DNA from: Planococcus antarcticus DSM 14505
Lineage (GTDB): Bacteria > Bacillota > Bacilli > Bacillales_A > Planococcaceae
Direction: 5' to 3'
Assembly (NCBI RefSeq): GCF_001687565.2
Contig: NZ_CP016534.2
Location: forward strand, 3,600,501-3,664,500
DNA: 64,000 nucleotides
The notes beneath the pieces were generated by a model. That model made no database searches and had not been told where the DNA came from. It saw nothing but the letters and a program-made list of their open reading frames with translations. Every line of letters begins with the position of its first letter. Positions within the stretch are counted from its first letter, which is position 1. This document shows, piece after piece, positions 8,399 through 17,050 of the stretch. Both the position numbers and the translations under genes were made by a program.

Positions 8399-9085
8399 TC
8401 ATTCGCCCAAATACTCGACCGCCATTTCTTCTTCCTCACCCCTGCTGACTCGGTAAGCTTTAGCTGCCGGTCTTGAACTGACAATTCGTTTGATGTCTTG
8501 TCCGATATAGTGAACAGCCGCTCCGTCGTCTGCCGCTATACCTGTCTGCAGAATGCCCTGGTCAATAAACTGACGGTATGTCGGTCTTCTTTCGGCTTCT
8601 CCGTCGTAATGAGGGCAATGGCTGCCCCTTAGAAACCCAAGCGCCTCGAGCGGTTCGAGTTTATCGCCGTATGAATCGGTGACACCTTCTTCGTACCAGC
8701 AGATAGAGCCTGCACTGAGTCCTGCCAGCACAATCCCCTGCTCCCATGCTTTTCTTAAAATTTCACCCAATCCCCATTCTTTCCATAACACCAGCAGGTT
8801 TTTGGTATTGCCGCCGCCTACGTAGATGATGTCCTGTTCCAAGACGAACCGTTCCAGATCCCGTGTCGGCGGTTTGAATAAAGACAGATGACTCGGAACA
8901 CATTTCTGCTGGTTGAAGAAATCATAGAACTTCTCGATATAGCTGTCGGCATCCCCGCTCGCTGTGGGAATAAAACAAATTTTCGGCAAGGGTTTGTTTG
9001 CCTGCTGCAGTATGTACTGGTCCAATAACGGATTATCAGGTTCCATCAAGAAACCGCCCCCGCCCATGGCAATAATTTGGCGCAT
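8399..9085 (-). CDS. Peptidase E-type (S51) glutamine-amidotransferase-fold protein
   Basis: 228 aa. The class I amidotransferase-like fold carries MRQIIAMGGGGF at the N-terminus, PKICFIPTASGD and the nucleophile motif GLSAGSICWYEEG (Ser of GxSAG), as in dipeptidase E and cyanophycinase-like enzymes. ATG at 9085 was chosen over GTG at 9094 because AAGGTG lies at good distance from ATG. It is separated from the esterase remnant by 19 bp, so both may be on one transcript. Confidence 0.88.
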   Translation of the reverse strand: MRQIIAMGGGGFLMEPDNPLLDQYILQQANKPLPKICFIPTASGDADSYIEKFYDFFNQQKCVPSHLSLFKPPTRDLERFVLEQDIIYVGGGNTKNLLVLWKEWGLGEILRKAWEQGIVLAGLSAGSICWYEEGVTDSYGDKLEPLEALGFLRGSHCPHYDGEAERRPTYRQFIDQGILQTGIAADDGAAVHYIGQDIKRIVSSRPAAKAYRVSRGEEEEMAVEYLGE

Positions 9086-9191
9086 ACTTATCACCTTCTC
9101 CTTAAAAATTTCCTTCCTCTTTATTCTTCAAATTGGAAAGTTTATCCTTCTATGATATAATAAAAAAATTCAGTCTTTAGGGGGATTCGTC

Positions 9192-9962
9192 ATGCTTTTG
9201 CAGGAAATTGCGGTAGAAAAAATAACAGCCAGTTTAATCCAAAGCCCTTATGTACGAGCTATTTTCCTGAAAGGCTCTATGGGTAGAGATGAACACGACG
9301 AGCATTCGGATATCGACCTGTATTGCCTAGTCGAAAAAGAGCAGGAAGAGCATTTCCTAAAGGAGCGTCTCACTCACCTCCAAGCTTATCGACCGGTGCT
9401 GTTTCAGGACGATATCTTCATCATCGCCCCTCAACTTATAGCGGTTTTTGATGATTTATTGCATATTGATCTTTTTACGGTGACTGTGGAATCATTTATC
9501 GCAAAGGATTTCTTCAAGGTTGTCTATGATCCTGAAAACCTGCTCGACCAATTTGCAGAATCGCAAAGTCTGGAGCTGAGCAAAGAAGAGTATAAAGATC
9601 ATGTCATTGATGTTGCCTGGTTTTTATTTCAGTACCGCAAAGCAGGCGCCAGAGGAAATGGCGTTTGGGCAGTGAAGATGCTGTCGCAAGTTTTGGAGCA
9701 TTTAGCGCGGGTTTTGTTGTACCGGTATGCACCAGAACGGGCCCAATTAGGCTTAAAAGCAATAAGCCACTCTCTTCCGGAGCTTGTCTTCTCAGAAATC
9801 GAGAACATCTCCAGCCTGATGACTCCAGAGAATCATGCGCAAGCCGCTTCACAAATTCGACGTCTGCTGGCCAAAGAAGCCGGTTGGATTGATGAACGCG
9901 TATCCGACCGTGATCAAATTATGCCGTTGATGAAAAAAATGATTGAAATACAAGGAAATTAA
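9192..9962 (+). CDS. Nucleotidyltransferase-domain protein
   Basis: 256 aa with the minimal nucleotidyltransferase signature: IFLKGSMGRDEHDEHSDIDLYCLV (GS motif plus DxD at about residues 30-47). The second half is helical (HVIDVAWFLFQYRKAGARGNGVWAVKMLSQVLEHLARVLL), resembling aminoglycoside adenylyltransferase-like proteins. Real substrate unknown; drug modification is only one possibility. GGGGGATTCGTC precedes ATG. It is a single gene with its own terminator. Confidence 0.82.
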   Translation: MLLQEIAVEKITASLIQSPYVRAIFLKGSMGRDEHDEHSDIDLYCLVEKEQEEHFLKERLTHLQAYRPVLFQDDIFIIAPQLIAVFDDLLHIDLFTVTVESFIAKDFFKVVYDPENLLDQFAESQSLELSKEEYKDHVIDVAWFLFQYRKAGARGNGVWAVKMLSQVLEHLARVLLYRYAPERAQLGLKAISHSLPELVFSEIENISSLMTPENHAQAASQIRRLLAKEAGWIDERVSDRDQIMPLMKKMIEIQGN

Positions 9963-10002
9963 ACAAGCGAAAAGTGCTATCATCTGGCGCTTTTTGCTTG
10001 TT
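9963..10002 (+). terminator. Terminator of the nucleotidyltransferase gene
   Basis: Near-perfect arms ACAAGCGAAAAGTGC / GCGCTTTTTGCTTGT directly after the stop codon. Confidence 0.8.
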
Positions 10003-10183
10003 CGTTGTACTGGTTCCCTCCCTCTTCATGGCCATTTCTCCTTTAGGTGATGCAAAGATGCTATTCGCCTATACGAGTGCATTGAACCTCGAGCCGGTCC
10101 GTTCGTGCTACCATCATTAGAAGAAAATGGATCCGCGGACTAAACACCTATAACACCCCTAACCGGTGGTCGCCAATCTTCCA

Positions 10184-10552
10184 TTACGGCAAAACAAAAA
10201 AACTCAGTAGCAGAACTGCGGCAATTGCTGCTTCTGTTAACTGACTGATCCACATATTGTCATTTTTAGCGTATTTCCATTCCATGAAAGCACGACTAAT
10301 TGAACGGATACAGAAAAAGAAAAAGAGGTAATACACCCAATTGATAGTTCCCATCAATTGACTGCCCAAGGACACTGCCCCGAAAAGAAAAACCATCATT
10401 AAAAATGCTTCGATTAACGCATGCGTCCGATTTAATGGCCAATACAGCCATTGCTTACGCGTCGTAATTTTCCAACACTTTCTCACATACCGCCCCACAA
10501 AAAAACTTGCACTAATAAAAAACAAGCAAAGTATGAGTGCCTCGACTATCAA
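10184..10552 (-). CDS. Small membrane protein (DUF4181-like)
   Basis: 122 aa with three to four hydrophobic segments and short polar loops (RKCWKITTRKQWLYWPLNRTHALIEA; RAFMEWKYAKNDNMWISQLTEA). The start is TTG at 10552 behind AAAGGAGGT at nine bases. The EWKYAKNDNMWI segment resembles FEKKYAENPNEYLY in the protein at 12612-13079, suggesting two paralogues of one Bacillales membrane-protein family. Function unknown. Confidence 0.7.
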   Translation of the reverse strand: MIVEALILCLFFISASFFVGRYVRKCWKITTRKQWLYWPLNRTHALIEAFLMMVFLFGAVSLGSQLMGTINWVYYLFFFFCIRSISRAFMEWKYAKNDNMWISQLTEAAIAAVLLLSFFVLP

Positions 10553-10577
10553 GCTTTTTCTACCTCCTTTTCAGCAG

Positions 10578-11135
10578 TCATCCAGACCTGTCTTCAGCCA
10601 CCCACTCTGTTCTCAACAAGGAGAAAATAAAAGCGTCATGGGATTGATTCTGTTGATGCAAATAACCGCGCAATCGCCCTTCCAGTGAAAAACCAAGCTT
10701 TTCCAAAAGCCGGTTCGATGAAATGTTTTCCGGAAACGTTACAGCACCGATCCGATACAGATCGAGTTTTCCAAAAGCGTGCTTTAAAACACCGTGGATT
10801 GCTTCCTGCATCAATTGCCGACGCCAGTAATCCGGATGCAGTTCATAACCGATTTCCGCTTTTTTTGCTTTCAAGTTTAGATTGTTCAGACCGATTGTTC
10901 CAATAAAATCATCGGTCTCTTTGAGGCGAATCGCCCAACGCATCCCTCGCTTCGCATGTAAACTTGCATGAAACGATCGGATGACTTCCACCGCCTCTTC
11001 CTCGTGTACTAAAGGCTCCATCCCGTAATAGACGGTAACCTTTTCGCGCGACATGATGTCAAAAAGTGAGGCCGCGTCCTCTTCTTCAACGTTCTCTAAG
11101 CGCAGCCGCTCTGTTTCCAGTATTGTAAATTCCAT
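10578..11135 (-). CDS. GNAT-family N-acetyltransferase, RimJ/RimL-like
   Basis: 185 aa. The start at 11135 (MEFTILETERLRLENVEEEDAASLFDIMS) follows AAAAGGAGGAAAACG; the longer open frame to 11189 lacks a site. Signature parts are HPDYWRRQLMQEAIHGVLKHAFGKLDLYRIGAVTFPENISSNRLLEKLGFSLEGRLRGYLHQQ. The usual G in the acetyl-CoA loop (RRQG) is L here, a conservative oddity. One of several acetyltransferases within 6-12.4 kb. Confidence 0.86.
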   Translation of the reverse strand: MEFTILETERLRLENVEEEDAASLFDIMSREKVTVYYGMEPLVHEEEAVEVIRSFHASLHAKRGMRWAIRLKETDDFIGTIGLNNLNLKAKKAEIGYELHPDYWRRQLMQEAIHGVLKHAFGKLDLYRIGAVTFPENISSNRLLEKLGFSLEGRLRGYLHQQNQSHDAFIFSLLRTEWVAEDRSG

Positions 11136-11405
11136 CGTTTTCCTCCTTTTCAATAACGTACACACAACCATTTTTTTCGGACAGGACAACTTCTTTTTCT
11201 ACTGCCCTACCGATATGCTGTGCCACTTTTTGACAAGCCCTATTATCCTGCTGAACCAACGAAATAAGCCGGTTTCTCTCCAGTTCATGCAAGCCATAAT
11301 CACGCAAAGTCACTACAGCTTCTTTGGCCCAATCTTGACCTCAAAACTCTTTGGCTACCCAATAGCCAATTCCCAGTTCATCCACCCTATTTAAAAGCTC
11401 AGCTA
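11086..11405 (-). pseudogene. Remnant of a GNAT acetyltransferase
   Basis: Read leftward from about 11405 the sequence gives ELGIGYWVAKEF, a TGA at 11343-11341, then GQDWAKEAVVTLRDYGLHELERNRLISLVQQDNRACQKVAQHIG. In intact homologues the stop position is Trp (EFWGQGWA), so TGG to TGA is the likely change. The N-terminal half of the domain is missing; the gene at 11409 abuts the break. The 3' end runs into the start of the next acetyltransferase. Confidence 0.75.
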
Positions 11406-11408
11406 CTT

Positions 11409-11948
11409 CTAGGGATCACGCGGATTTATGATGGCCAGCACTTGATGATCTCGCCATTCGCCGTTGATTTGGACATTTTTTATAGCAATTCCTTCTTTGT
11501 GAAAGCCTGCCTTTTCTAGAACCCGGATAGATGCATCATTTCCCGGCATGACACCCGCTTCGATGCGATGTAACGCCAACTTTTGAAAAGCGTAATCCAC
11601 GATCAGCTTTACCGACTCTGTTGTATATCCCTTATTGTTGTATCTTTTGTCTAAGGCATATCCCACAACTGCGCTTTGCAGTGGTCCTCTTGTTACCTGG
11701 ACCAGACTGATTGCCCCGACTAATAAATTTGTTGCATTCTCAAAGACTCCAAAACTATAGGCCTGATCGTTTTCTTGCTGCTCTGCGTAGATTTCAATCA
11801 GCTCCTGCTGCAACGGAAGCGTATAGAAATCCGAATAACGGGTCATCGAATACCCTTCAAAAAATTCTCGGTTGTCCGTTTCCAGCTTGAGCTTTTCCGC
11901 CGCATCTTCAGGACCTAAAAAGCGGATATGCACCTGTTCACTTCTCAT
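11409..11948 (-). CDS. GNAT-family N-acetyltransferase
   Basis: 179 aa from ATG at 11948 (MRSEQVHIRFLGPEDAAEKL), with AAGGAG ten bases upstream. The longer open frame to 12128 is unsupported. Conserved parts are GYALDKRYNNKGYTTESVKLIVDYAFQKLALHRIEAGVMPGNDASIRVLEKAGFHKEGIAIKNVQINGEWRDHQVLAI, the RimJ/RimL layout. Substrate unknown. Confidence 0.87.
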   Translation of the reverse strand: MRSEQVHIRFLGPEDAAEKLKLETDNREFFEGYSMTRYSDFYTLPLQQELIEIYAEQQENDQAYSFGVFENATNLLVGAISLVQVTRGPLQSAVVGYALDKRYNNKGYTTESVKLIVDYAFQKLALHRIEAGVMPGNDASIRVLEKAGFHKEGIAIKNVQINGEWRDHQVLAIINPRDP

Positions 11949-12006
11949 TCGGACATCACTCCTTCGGGTTAGAACGTTCCACGTGAAACAGCCAACTTCC
12001 AAACGA

Positions 12007-12411
12007 TTATTCCCCCATAGTTTTACGGAATCCATAAAAAGGCCGATAGCTCTGTGCTTCATAGAAGCTCCGGGAAGTGCTGCTGGCCAGCAATTCCATG
12101 CGAGTTTTCGGGTATTGGCTATGGACAAATTGCATTATTTTTTTCCCGATGCCTGCTTTTCGGTGATTTTTGCTTACCAGTAATTCGCAAATATACAGGG
12201 AAACAAATCCGTCTGTCAGCCCCCGCAAACAGCCAACCACCTTCCCGTCGACTTCAGCTACAATGGCTACTGTTGAATTGATCCATGCCTGTTTTGTATC
12301 AAGTTCTTTCGCCACAAGATTACCCCATTGTTCTTGCATGTTTAATTCATGGATGGCTGGAAAGTCTGCTTTCCGGTACTGCCGGATTAAAACGTTTTCT
12401 TGTCTGCTCAC
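12007..12411 (-). CDS. Short GNAT-family N-acetyltransferase
   Basis: 134 aa starting with GTG at 12411, which overlaps the stop of the 54-residue gene as GTGA. The core LYICELLVSKNHRKAGIGKKIMQFVHSQYPKTRMELLASSTSRSFYEAQSYRPFYGFRKTM contains the acetyl-CoA loop (RKAGIGKK) and the C-terminal FYE strand. Translational coupling to the small membrane protein suggests a shared role. Confidence 0.85.
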   Translation of the reverse strand: MSRQENVLIRQYRKADFPAIHELNMQEQWGNLVAKELDTKQAWINSTVAIVAEVDGKVVGCLRGLTDGFVSLYICELLVSKNHRKAGIGKKIMQFVHSQYPKTRMELLASSTSRSFYEAQSYRPFYGFRKTMGE

Positions 12412-12572
12412 TGGCTGCCTCTCTTTCCGCTTTCTTTCAGCAAAGCAATTATTTCTTGATTTTGCTCTATTTGCTTTTCTGAGTTAAGACGAATAATCCG
12501 AACCCATCTCAATGCTATAGCGGCAATGAAAATGGGAACTAGTATTGCAAGTGCTGCGATAATGTCTTCCAT
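12408..12572 (-). CDS. 54-residue single-pass membrane protein
   Basis: A short gene with one N-terminal transmembrane helix (MEDIIAALAILVPIFIAAIA) followed by a charged amphipathic tail (RLNSEKQIEQNQEIIALLKE). GAAGGAGACGAGAAT precedes ATG, and its TGA overlaps the GTG of the acetyltransferase (GTGA). The strong ribosome site and exact coupling make it a real gene. No homologue recognised. Confidence 0.75.
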   Translation of the reverse strand: MEDIIAALAILVPIFIAAIALRWVRIIRLNSEKQIEQNQEIIALLKESGKRGSQ

Positions 12573-12611
12573 ATTCTCGTCTCCTTCATTTTAGGTAGTT
12601 TACGTGTAAGC

Positions 12612-13079
12612 TTAGAAACTTGGTGAAAAAATAAACAGCAATGTGATGATACTCACACTCATTGTCACTGCTCCCAGTAAGGTGTACAAGTATTCATTGG
12701 GATTTTCTGCGTACTTCTTTTCAAATCCTACTTGTACCAATAGTTGTAAAATCACGGGAATTACACCTAACATAAACAGATAACTACTGAAGACTGAACT
12801 GTATTCAAAAGCTATAAGTAACGTGATCAACACCAGTACACCTGAGCCCACACTTATCATTCTGTCCCATTTCCGGTGAAGATCATTTATATAACGAGTT
12901 GAAGAGGATTTCTTTTTTTCTACTTTAAGAATTTTCTTTAGAACCATGTCCACTAAGTAAATACTCACTATACTTCCACATACAAAGAGGATAAAGCGCA
13001 GCGCAACCTCACTCTCAGAAACACCTTCTCCAACCATTGCTGTAAGAGTTTCCCCCACCACAATCGCATCGAATTCCAT
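12612..13079 (-). CDS. Membrane protein (DUF4181-like)
   Basis: 155 aa with about four hydrophobic segments (residues 25-48, 80-97, 98-118, 132-152) and a basic loop (LKVEKKKSSSTRYINDLHRKWDR). FEKKYAENPNEYLYTLLGAVTMSVSI resembles the segment in the 10184-10552 protein. AGGGGGATTTATGG precedes the chosen ATG; an earlier ATG four bases upstream is out of frame. Function unknown. Confidence 0.75.
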   Translation of the reverse strand: MEFDAIVVGETLTAMVGEGVSESEVALRFILFVCGSIVSIYLVDMVLKKILKVEKKKSSSTRYINDLHRKWDRMISVGSGVLVLITLLIAFEYSSVFSSYLFMLGVIPVILQLLVQVGFEKKYAENPNEYLYTLLGAVTMSVSIITLLFIFSPSF

Positions 13080-13205
13080 CCATAAATCCCCCTTGAGATT
13101 GAATGATTCAGTTACTGCTTTTATCCTATCATGTGCATTTGGAAAATTATAGATATTTTTTGCTGTTTTCTGACAGTTTGCTTTATTCTACTAATAAATT
13201 CTGGT

Positions 13206-13315
13206 GAACGTGCGTAAACTTTGCTGAACGTGCATATTTTAAATTGAGCGTGCATAGGCTTCACCAAGCGTGCGTATTTCATTTATAGCGTTCATAAGAT
13301 TAGTTGAAAGTAGAT
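13206..13315. repeat. Five to six copies of a GARCGTGCRTA repeat at exact 20-bp spacing
   Basis: Copies begin at 13206 (GAACGTGCGTAAA), 13226 (GAACGTGCATATT), 13246 (GAGCGTGCATAGG), 13266 (AAGCGTGCGTATT), 13286 (TAGCGTTCATAAG) and, decayed, 13306 (GAAAGTAGATG). Each is followed by about nine unrelated bases. All are in the same orientation. The core resembles the CGTTCGTAAA repeats at 4577-4705. Spacers are far too short for a CRISPR. Confidence 0.8.
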
Positions 13316-13371
13316 GACTGATTTTATTGGAATAAATAAAGAAAATATTCCCAGGCATTCAACCTAAAAAA

Positions 13372-13403
13372 ACACCCGAAACCAGCTTTCTGGTCCCGGG
13401 TGT
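13372..13403 (-). terminator. Terminator of the gluconate genes
   Basis: On the minus strand ACACCCGGGACCAG pairs with CTGGTTTCGGGTGT, followed by TTTTTTTAGG. It starts seven bases after the gntK stop. Confidence 0.85.
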
Positions 13404-13409
13404 CGCCTG

Positions 13410-14954
13410 TCACTCTAAATGCTTCCGTTGGAAGTCTGAAATGCTTTCGTATTCTTCTGTCAGCAGGCGCGATAAACGGATGTAAATCGGCAGCAGCTCC
13501 CGGTAGACACCGGAAGCCGCTTCGTCCGGCTCATGTGTATGCGTCTGGCCAATCATTTCGGAGACGATGCTGAAATCCTCGATTTCGCCAGTGGCATACA
13601 TGCCGAGAACGACTGCGCCGAGGCAGGAACTTTCAAAACTCTCTGGAATGACTACCGGTTTATCAAAGACATCCGCCATCAGCTGGCGCCACATCCCTGA
13701 ACGAGCAAAGCCGCCCGATGCTTGGATACGCGTCGGTTCGCCGGTCAATTCCTCAACCGCCAGTAGCACCGTATACAAATTAAAGACAATGCCTTCTAGA
13801 ACAGAGCGGATCATGTGCTGCTTTTTGTGATGGATACTCAATCCGAAAAAAGAACCACGCGCATTGGCGTCCCACAGCGGCGCCCGCTCTCCTGTCAAAT
13901 ACGGATGAAACAACAGGCCGTCCGCTCCCGGATTGACCGTCTCGGCGATTTTTGTCAGCACATCGTAGGAATCGATGCCAAGGCGTTTGGCAGTTTCCAC
14001 TTCAGATGAAGCAAACTCATCCCGCAGCCAGCGCAAGACGATCCCCCCGTTATTGACGGGACCGCCGACCACCCAATGGTTTTCAGTCAAAGCATAACAA
14101 AACGTACGTCCTTTTGGATCCGTGGTCGGTTCAGCAGTGACCGTTCGGATGGCGCCGCTCGTGCCGATTGTCACGGCAAGAACACCCGGTTCGATGGCAT
14201 CAACGCCAAGATTGGCCAATACACCGTCGCTTGCGCCGATGATAAAGGGAACGTCTTCGGGAATACCCATGAACTGTGCATGTTCCGAAACAAGTCCCGT
14301 CAGCTGATGCGTTGTTGGAACTGGCCGTGACAAATGCTCAGCCGTGATTCCCGCCACTGCCAAAGCCTCTTTGTCCCAATCAAGATCTTGCAAGTTGAAA
14401 AGTCCTGTAGCAGAAGCGATCGAATGGTCGACTACATACTCTCCGAACAATTCATTGAACACAAATTCCTTAATGCCAATGAACTTCGCTGCCTGTTCGC
14501 AGACTTCCGGCATGTCATCTTTCAGCCACACCAATTTTGATAAAGGCGACATGGCATGGATCGGTGTACCCGTGCGCAAGTAAATTTCATGGCCATTCAG
14601 CTGTTCTTTTATATACTTGGCGTGCTTCGAGCTTCTGGTATCTGCCCAGGTGATGCTTTGCGTCAACAGGTTTCCTACAGCATCCACCGCGATGAGGCTG
14701 TGCATTGCCGAACTAAAGGACACTAGTTTTAGTTGCTGCGTATCGATGTCACTCTTGCGGATGGTTTTTCGAACAGAGGTCAATACCGCACGAAAAATTT
14801 CCTCTGGATCTTGTTCCGCTATTAACGGACTTGGTGTTTCGAGCGCATAAAGAACGGTATCCCCTGCTATTACTTCACCGGATTTATTAAACAAAACTGC
14901 TTTGGTGGAAGTCGTACCGATGTCCACTCCCAGATAATATGACTGTTCAGGCAT
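13410..14954 (-). CDS. gntK: Gluconokinase (FGGY family)
   Basis: Phosphorylates gluconate to 6-phosphogluconate. 514 aa, usual for the family. The N-terminal nucleotide-binding motif YLGVDIGTTSTKAVLF, the substrate-side WADTRSSKHA and AMSPLSKLVWLKDDMPE, the second-domain IIGASDGVLANLGVDAIEPG and the FGGY signature region around EGIVFNLYTVLLAVEELTG are visible. GGAGGGCTCTT precedes ATG. Located 66 bp downstream of gntP and followed by a terminator, it is the last gene of the set. Confidence 0.95.
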   Translation of the reverse strand: MPEQSYYLGVDIGTTSTKAVLFNKSGEVIAGDTVLYALETPSPLIAEQDPEEIFRAVLTSVRKTIRKSDIDTQQLKLVSFSSAMHSLIAVDAVGNLLTQSITWADTRSSKHAKYIKEQLNGHEIYLRTGTPIHAMSPLSKLVWLKDDMPEVCEQAAKFIGIKEFVFNELFGEYVVDHSIASATGLFNLQDLDWDKEALAVAGITAEHLSRPVPTTHQLTGLVSEHAQFMGIPEDVPFIIGASDGVLANLGVDAIEPGVLAVTIGTSGAIRTVTAEPTTDPKGRTFCYALTENHWVVGGPVNNGGIVLRWLRDEFASSEVETAKRLGIDSYDVLTKIAETVNPGADGLLFHPYLTGERAPLWDANARGSFFGLSIHHKKQHMIRSVLEGIVFNLYTVLLAVEELTGEPTRIQASGGFARSGMWRQLMADVFDKPVVIPESFESSCLGAVVLGMYATGEIEDFSIVSEMIGQTHTHEPDEAASGVYRELLPIYIRLSRLLTEEYESISDFQRKHLE

Positions 14955-15020
14955 AAGAGCCCTCCTCTATATACAAGAAAAAGAAAAAGGAAGCATGCCC
15001 TTTTTCTCTTCAGGTTTAAT

Positions 15021-16361
15021 TTAGATAAAAAAGCTTATGATCAACACTACCACGAAACCGGTGAGACCGATAATGGTTTCCATGACTGTCCAGGATTTTA
15101 ATGTATCCTTGACGTCCATACCGAAGTATCGGTTGACTAACCAGAAGCCCGAGTCGTTGACGTGGGACAAGACTGTTGCACCTGAAGCGATCGCAATAAC
15201 AATCAAACCGAGAGCTGGTCCCGTCATGCCGATCATTTCAAGGAGCGGCGTGATAAGACCAGCTGCTGTTACCATGGCAACCGTTGCAGACCCTTGTGCA
15301 ACACGCACTGCCGCAGCAATGAGGAATGCCAAGACGATTGGTGGCAACGCCGAATCGCCCATCATATCACCAAGTACATCACCGACGCCAGAGTCAATCA
15401 GCACTTGTTTGAAAACGCCGCCTGCGCCTGTTACCAAGATAATAATTCCGGCAGGTTCAAGCGCTTTGGTCGCAATATCCTGTACTTCTTGACGCGAATA
15501 GCCGCGTTTTGTCCCCAATAAATAAAACGTCAGCAATGTCGCAATAGTCAGCGCGACAAATGGATGACCAAGGAATGTTAAAATCTCACGAACCGTATTG
15601 CCTTCTTCTAGCAATACCCCTGATAAGGTATTCAATAAGATCAACACAAGCGGAATCAAAATCAACGATGTGATCATACCAAAGCTTGGCAGATCTTTAT
15701 CGTATTCTTTTTCTTCAAGCTCCATGTACTCCGGGATTTCGATATGAATCCGTTTTCCGATGAAACGTCCGAACACAGGTCCAGCCAAAATCATCGCGGG
15801 AATACCTGCAAGGACACCGAATAAAATCACCCATCCAAGCTCTGCACCAACCAATTCAGCAACTGCAATCGGTCCTGGAGTTGGCGGGATGAAACTATGC
15901 GTAACGGCCAATCCCGCTAACAGCGGAATCCCATAATGCAATAGCGACTTGCCTGTCTTTCTCGCCAAGCCGTAAACAATCGGCACCAAAATAATGAAGC
16001 CGACATCAAAAAATACGGGAATCGCAACGATAAATCCTGTTACGCCCAATGCCCATTGTGCTTTGTCTTCACCAAATTTGCTGATCATCGTAGCGGCCAA
16101 ACGTTCTGCACCACCTGATACCTCGAGCATTTTACCAAACATAGCACCAAGACCAACCACTACAGCAACAAAGCCGAGTGTGCCGCCCATACCATTTTGA
16201 ATGGATGTAATAACTTCATTAAGCGGCATGCCAGCGGCTATACCCACCAGCAAACTGACAAGCAATAATGCCACAAAAGCGTGTAATTTCGTACGGATAA
16301 CTAAGAATAATAATAAAAATATACCTGCAACTGCGACCATGATCAACGTTGAACCTGACAA
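15021..16361 (-). CDS. gntP: Gluconate:H+ symporter, GntP family
   Basis: Imports gluconate. 446 aa with about 12 hydrophobic segments and family motifs such as VGIAAGMPLNEVITSIQNGMGGTLGFVAVVVGLGAMFGKMLEVSGGAERLA, PIPGPxxV-like PPTPGPIAVAELVGAELG and the C-terminal HVNDSGFWLVNRYFGM. The start is TTG at 16361 after AAGGGGGAAAAAAA. A 689-bp gap filled with repeats separates it from gnd, so the permease may have its own promoter. Confidence 0.94.
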   Translation of the reverse strand: MSGSTLIMVAVAGIFLLLFLVIRTKLHAFVALLLVSLLVGIAAGMPLNEVITSIQNGMGGTLGFVAVVVGLGAMFGKMLEVSGGAERLAATMISKFGEDKAQWALGVTGFIVAIPVFFDVGFIILVPIVYGLARKTGKSLLHYGIPLLAGLAVTHSFIPPTPGPIAVAELVGAELGWVILFGVLAGIPAMILAGPVFGRFIGKRIHIEIPEYMELEEKEYDKDLPSFGMITSLILIPLVLILLNTLSGVLLEEGNTVREILTFLGHPFVALTIATLLTFYLLGTKRGYSRQEVQDIATKALEPAGIIILVTGAGGVFKQVLIDSGVGDVLGDMMGDSALPPIVLAFLIAAAVRVAQGSATVAMVTAAGLITPLLEMIGMTGPALGLIVIAIASGATVLSHVNDSGFWLVNRYFGMDVKDTLKSWTVMETIIGLTGFVVVLIISFFI

Positions 16362-16389
16362 TTTTTTTCCCCCTTAATGTGTAACTAAT

Positions 16390-16880
16390 TTATATTTGGA
16401 TATTACTTAAGAAATGAAGAAAGGGCCCTAGACGGACACTTTGGGCCCACAGGATGTGGGTCATGCAACTGGCGCGACAGGACGTCGCGCCCCAGCCCTC
16501 CTTGTCGCAAGCTCCTGCGGGGTCTCCTGGATGTCGCTTCACTGCTCCAGCAGGAAAGTCATTGAACGAAAAGAGTTCGGGCAATGGCTTTGAGGCGAAG
16601 CTAGCGTAGCGATGCAGGAGCACATCTTCGCCGTCTTCCACTCTTTCTTCTCAGTATCATTGAATAAGAAATAAATTATCAAGACACGGAGTAACCCAGC
16701 GAATGCTCCCGCGAGCTAGCAAAGTGTCGAAAGCCTGCACGAAAGATATGGACCAAAAAATTTGGGGTGTATCTTTGCGATGAAGCTAGCGCAGCGATCC
16801 AGGAGCATGGGTTTTCAAGAGTGGGTTTGTGGAATATCCATTACAGAATCCTTCTTGTTAAAAATAATTAGTTCAGCATA
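16390..16880. repeat. GC-rich interspersed repeat (two abutting copies) between gntP and gnd
   Basis: The stretch 16425-16650 contains the inverted repeat TTTGGGCCCACAGGATGTGGGTCAT, GCGCGACAGGACGTCGCGCC and the phrase AAGCTAGCGTAGCGATGCAG; 16680-16880 repeats GAAGCTAGCGCAGCGATCCA and GGAATATCC. The same phrases recur at 18975-19260, 31535-31800 and 61520-61660. An 83-residue open frame on the minus strand here is a by-product of the repeat. 16881-17050 shows nothing recognisable. Confidence 0.75.
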
Positions 16881-17050
16881 TATATTTATCGAAACATGAA
16901 GCAATAAAGCAAAGATTCTAAAGAACACATGCATGACAAATTAAGAAATTCACAATTCGATTCAGCCCTATCTTTCTTGCTTCAGCTTAAAAAGCACAGC
17001 AGACTTATAAACCATCCCATATTAAAGCGCTCTTTCAATCACTAAGCGTC

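Noticed and set aside
13206..13315. CRISPR-like array
   Set aside because: Repeat core is only about 11 bp with nine-base spacers, copies differ, and no cas gene is present.
16390..16641. 83-codon minus-strand frame between gntP and gnd
   Set aside because: Lies entirely in the GC-rich interspersed repeat; the reading is not kept in other copies.
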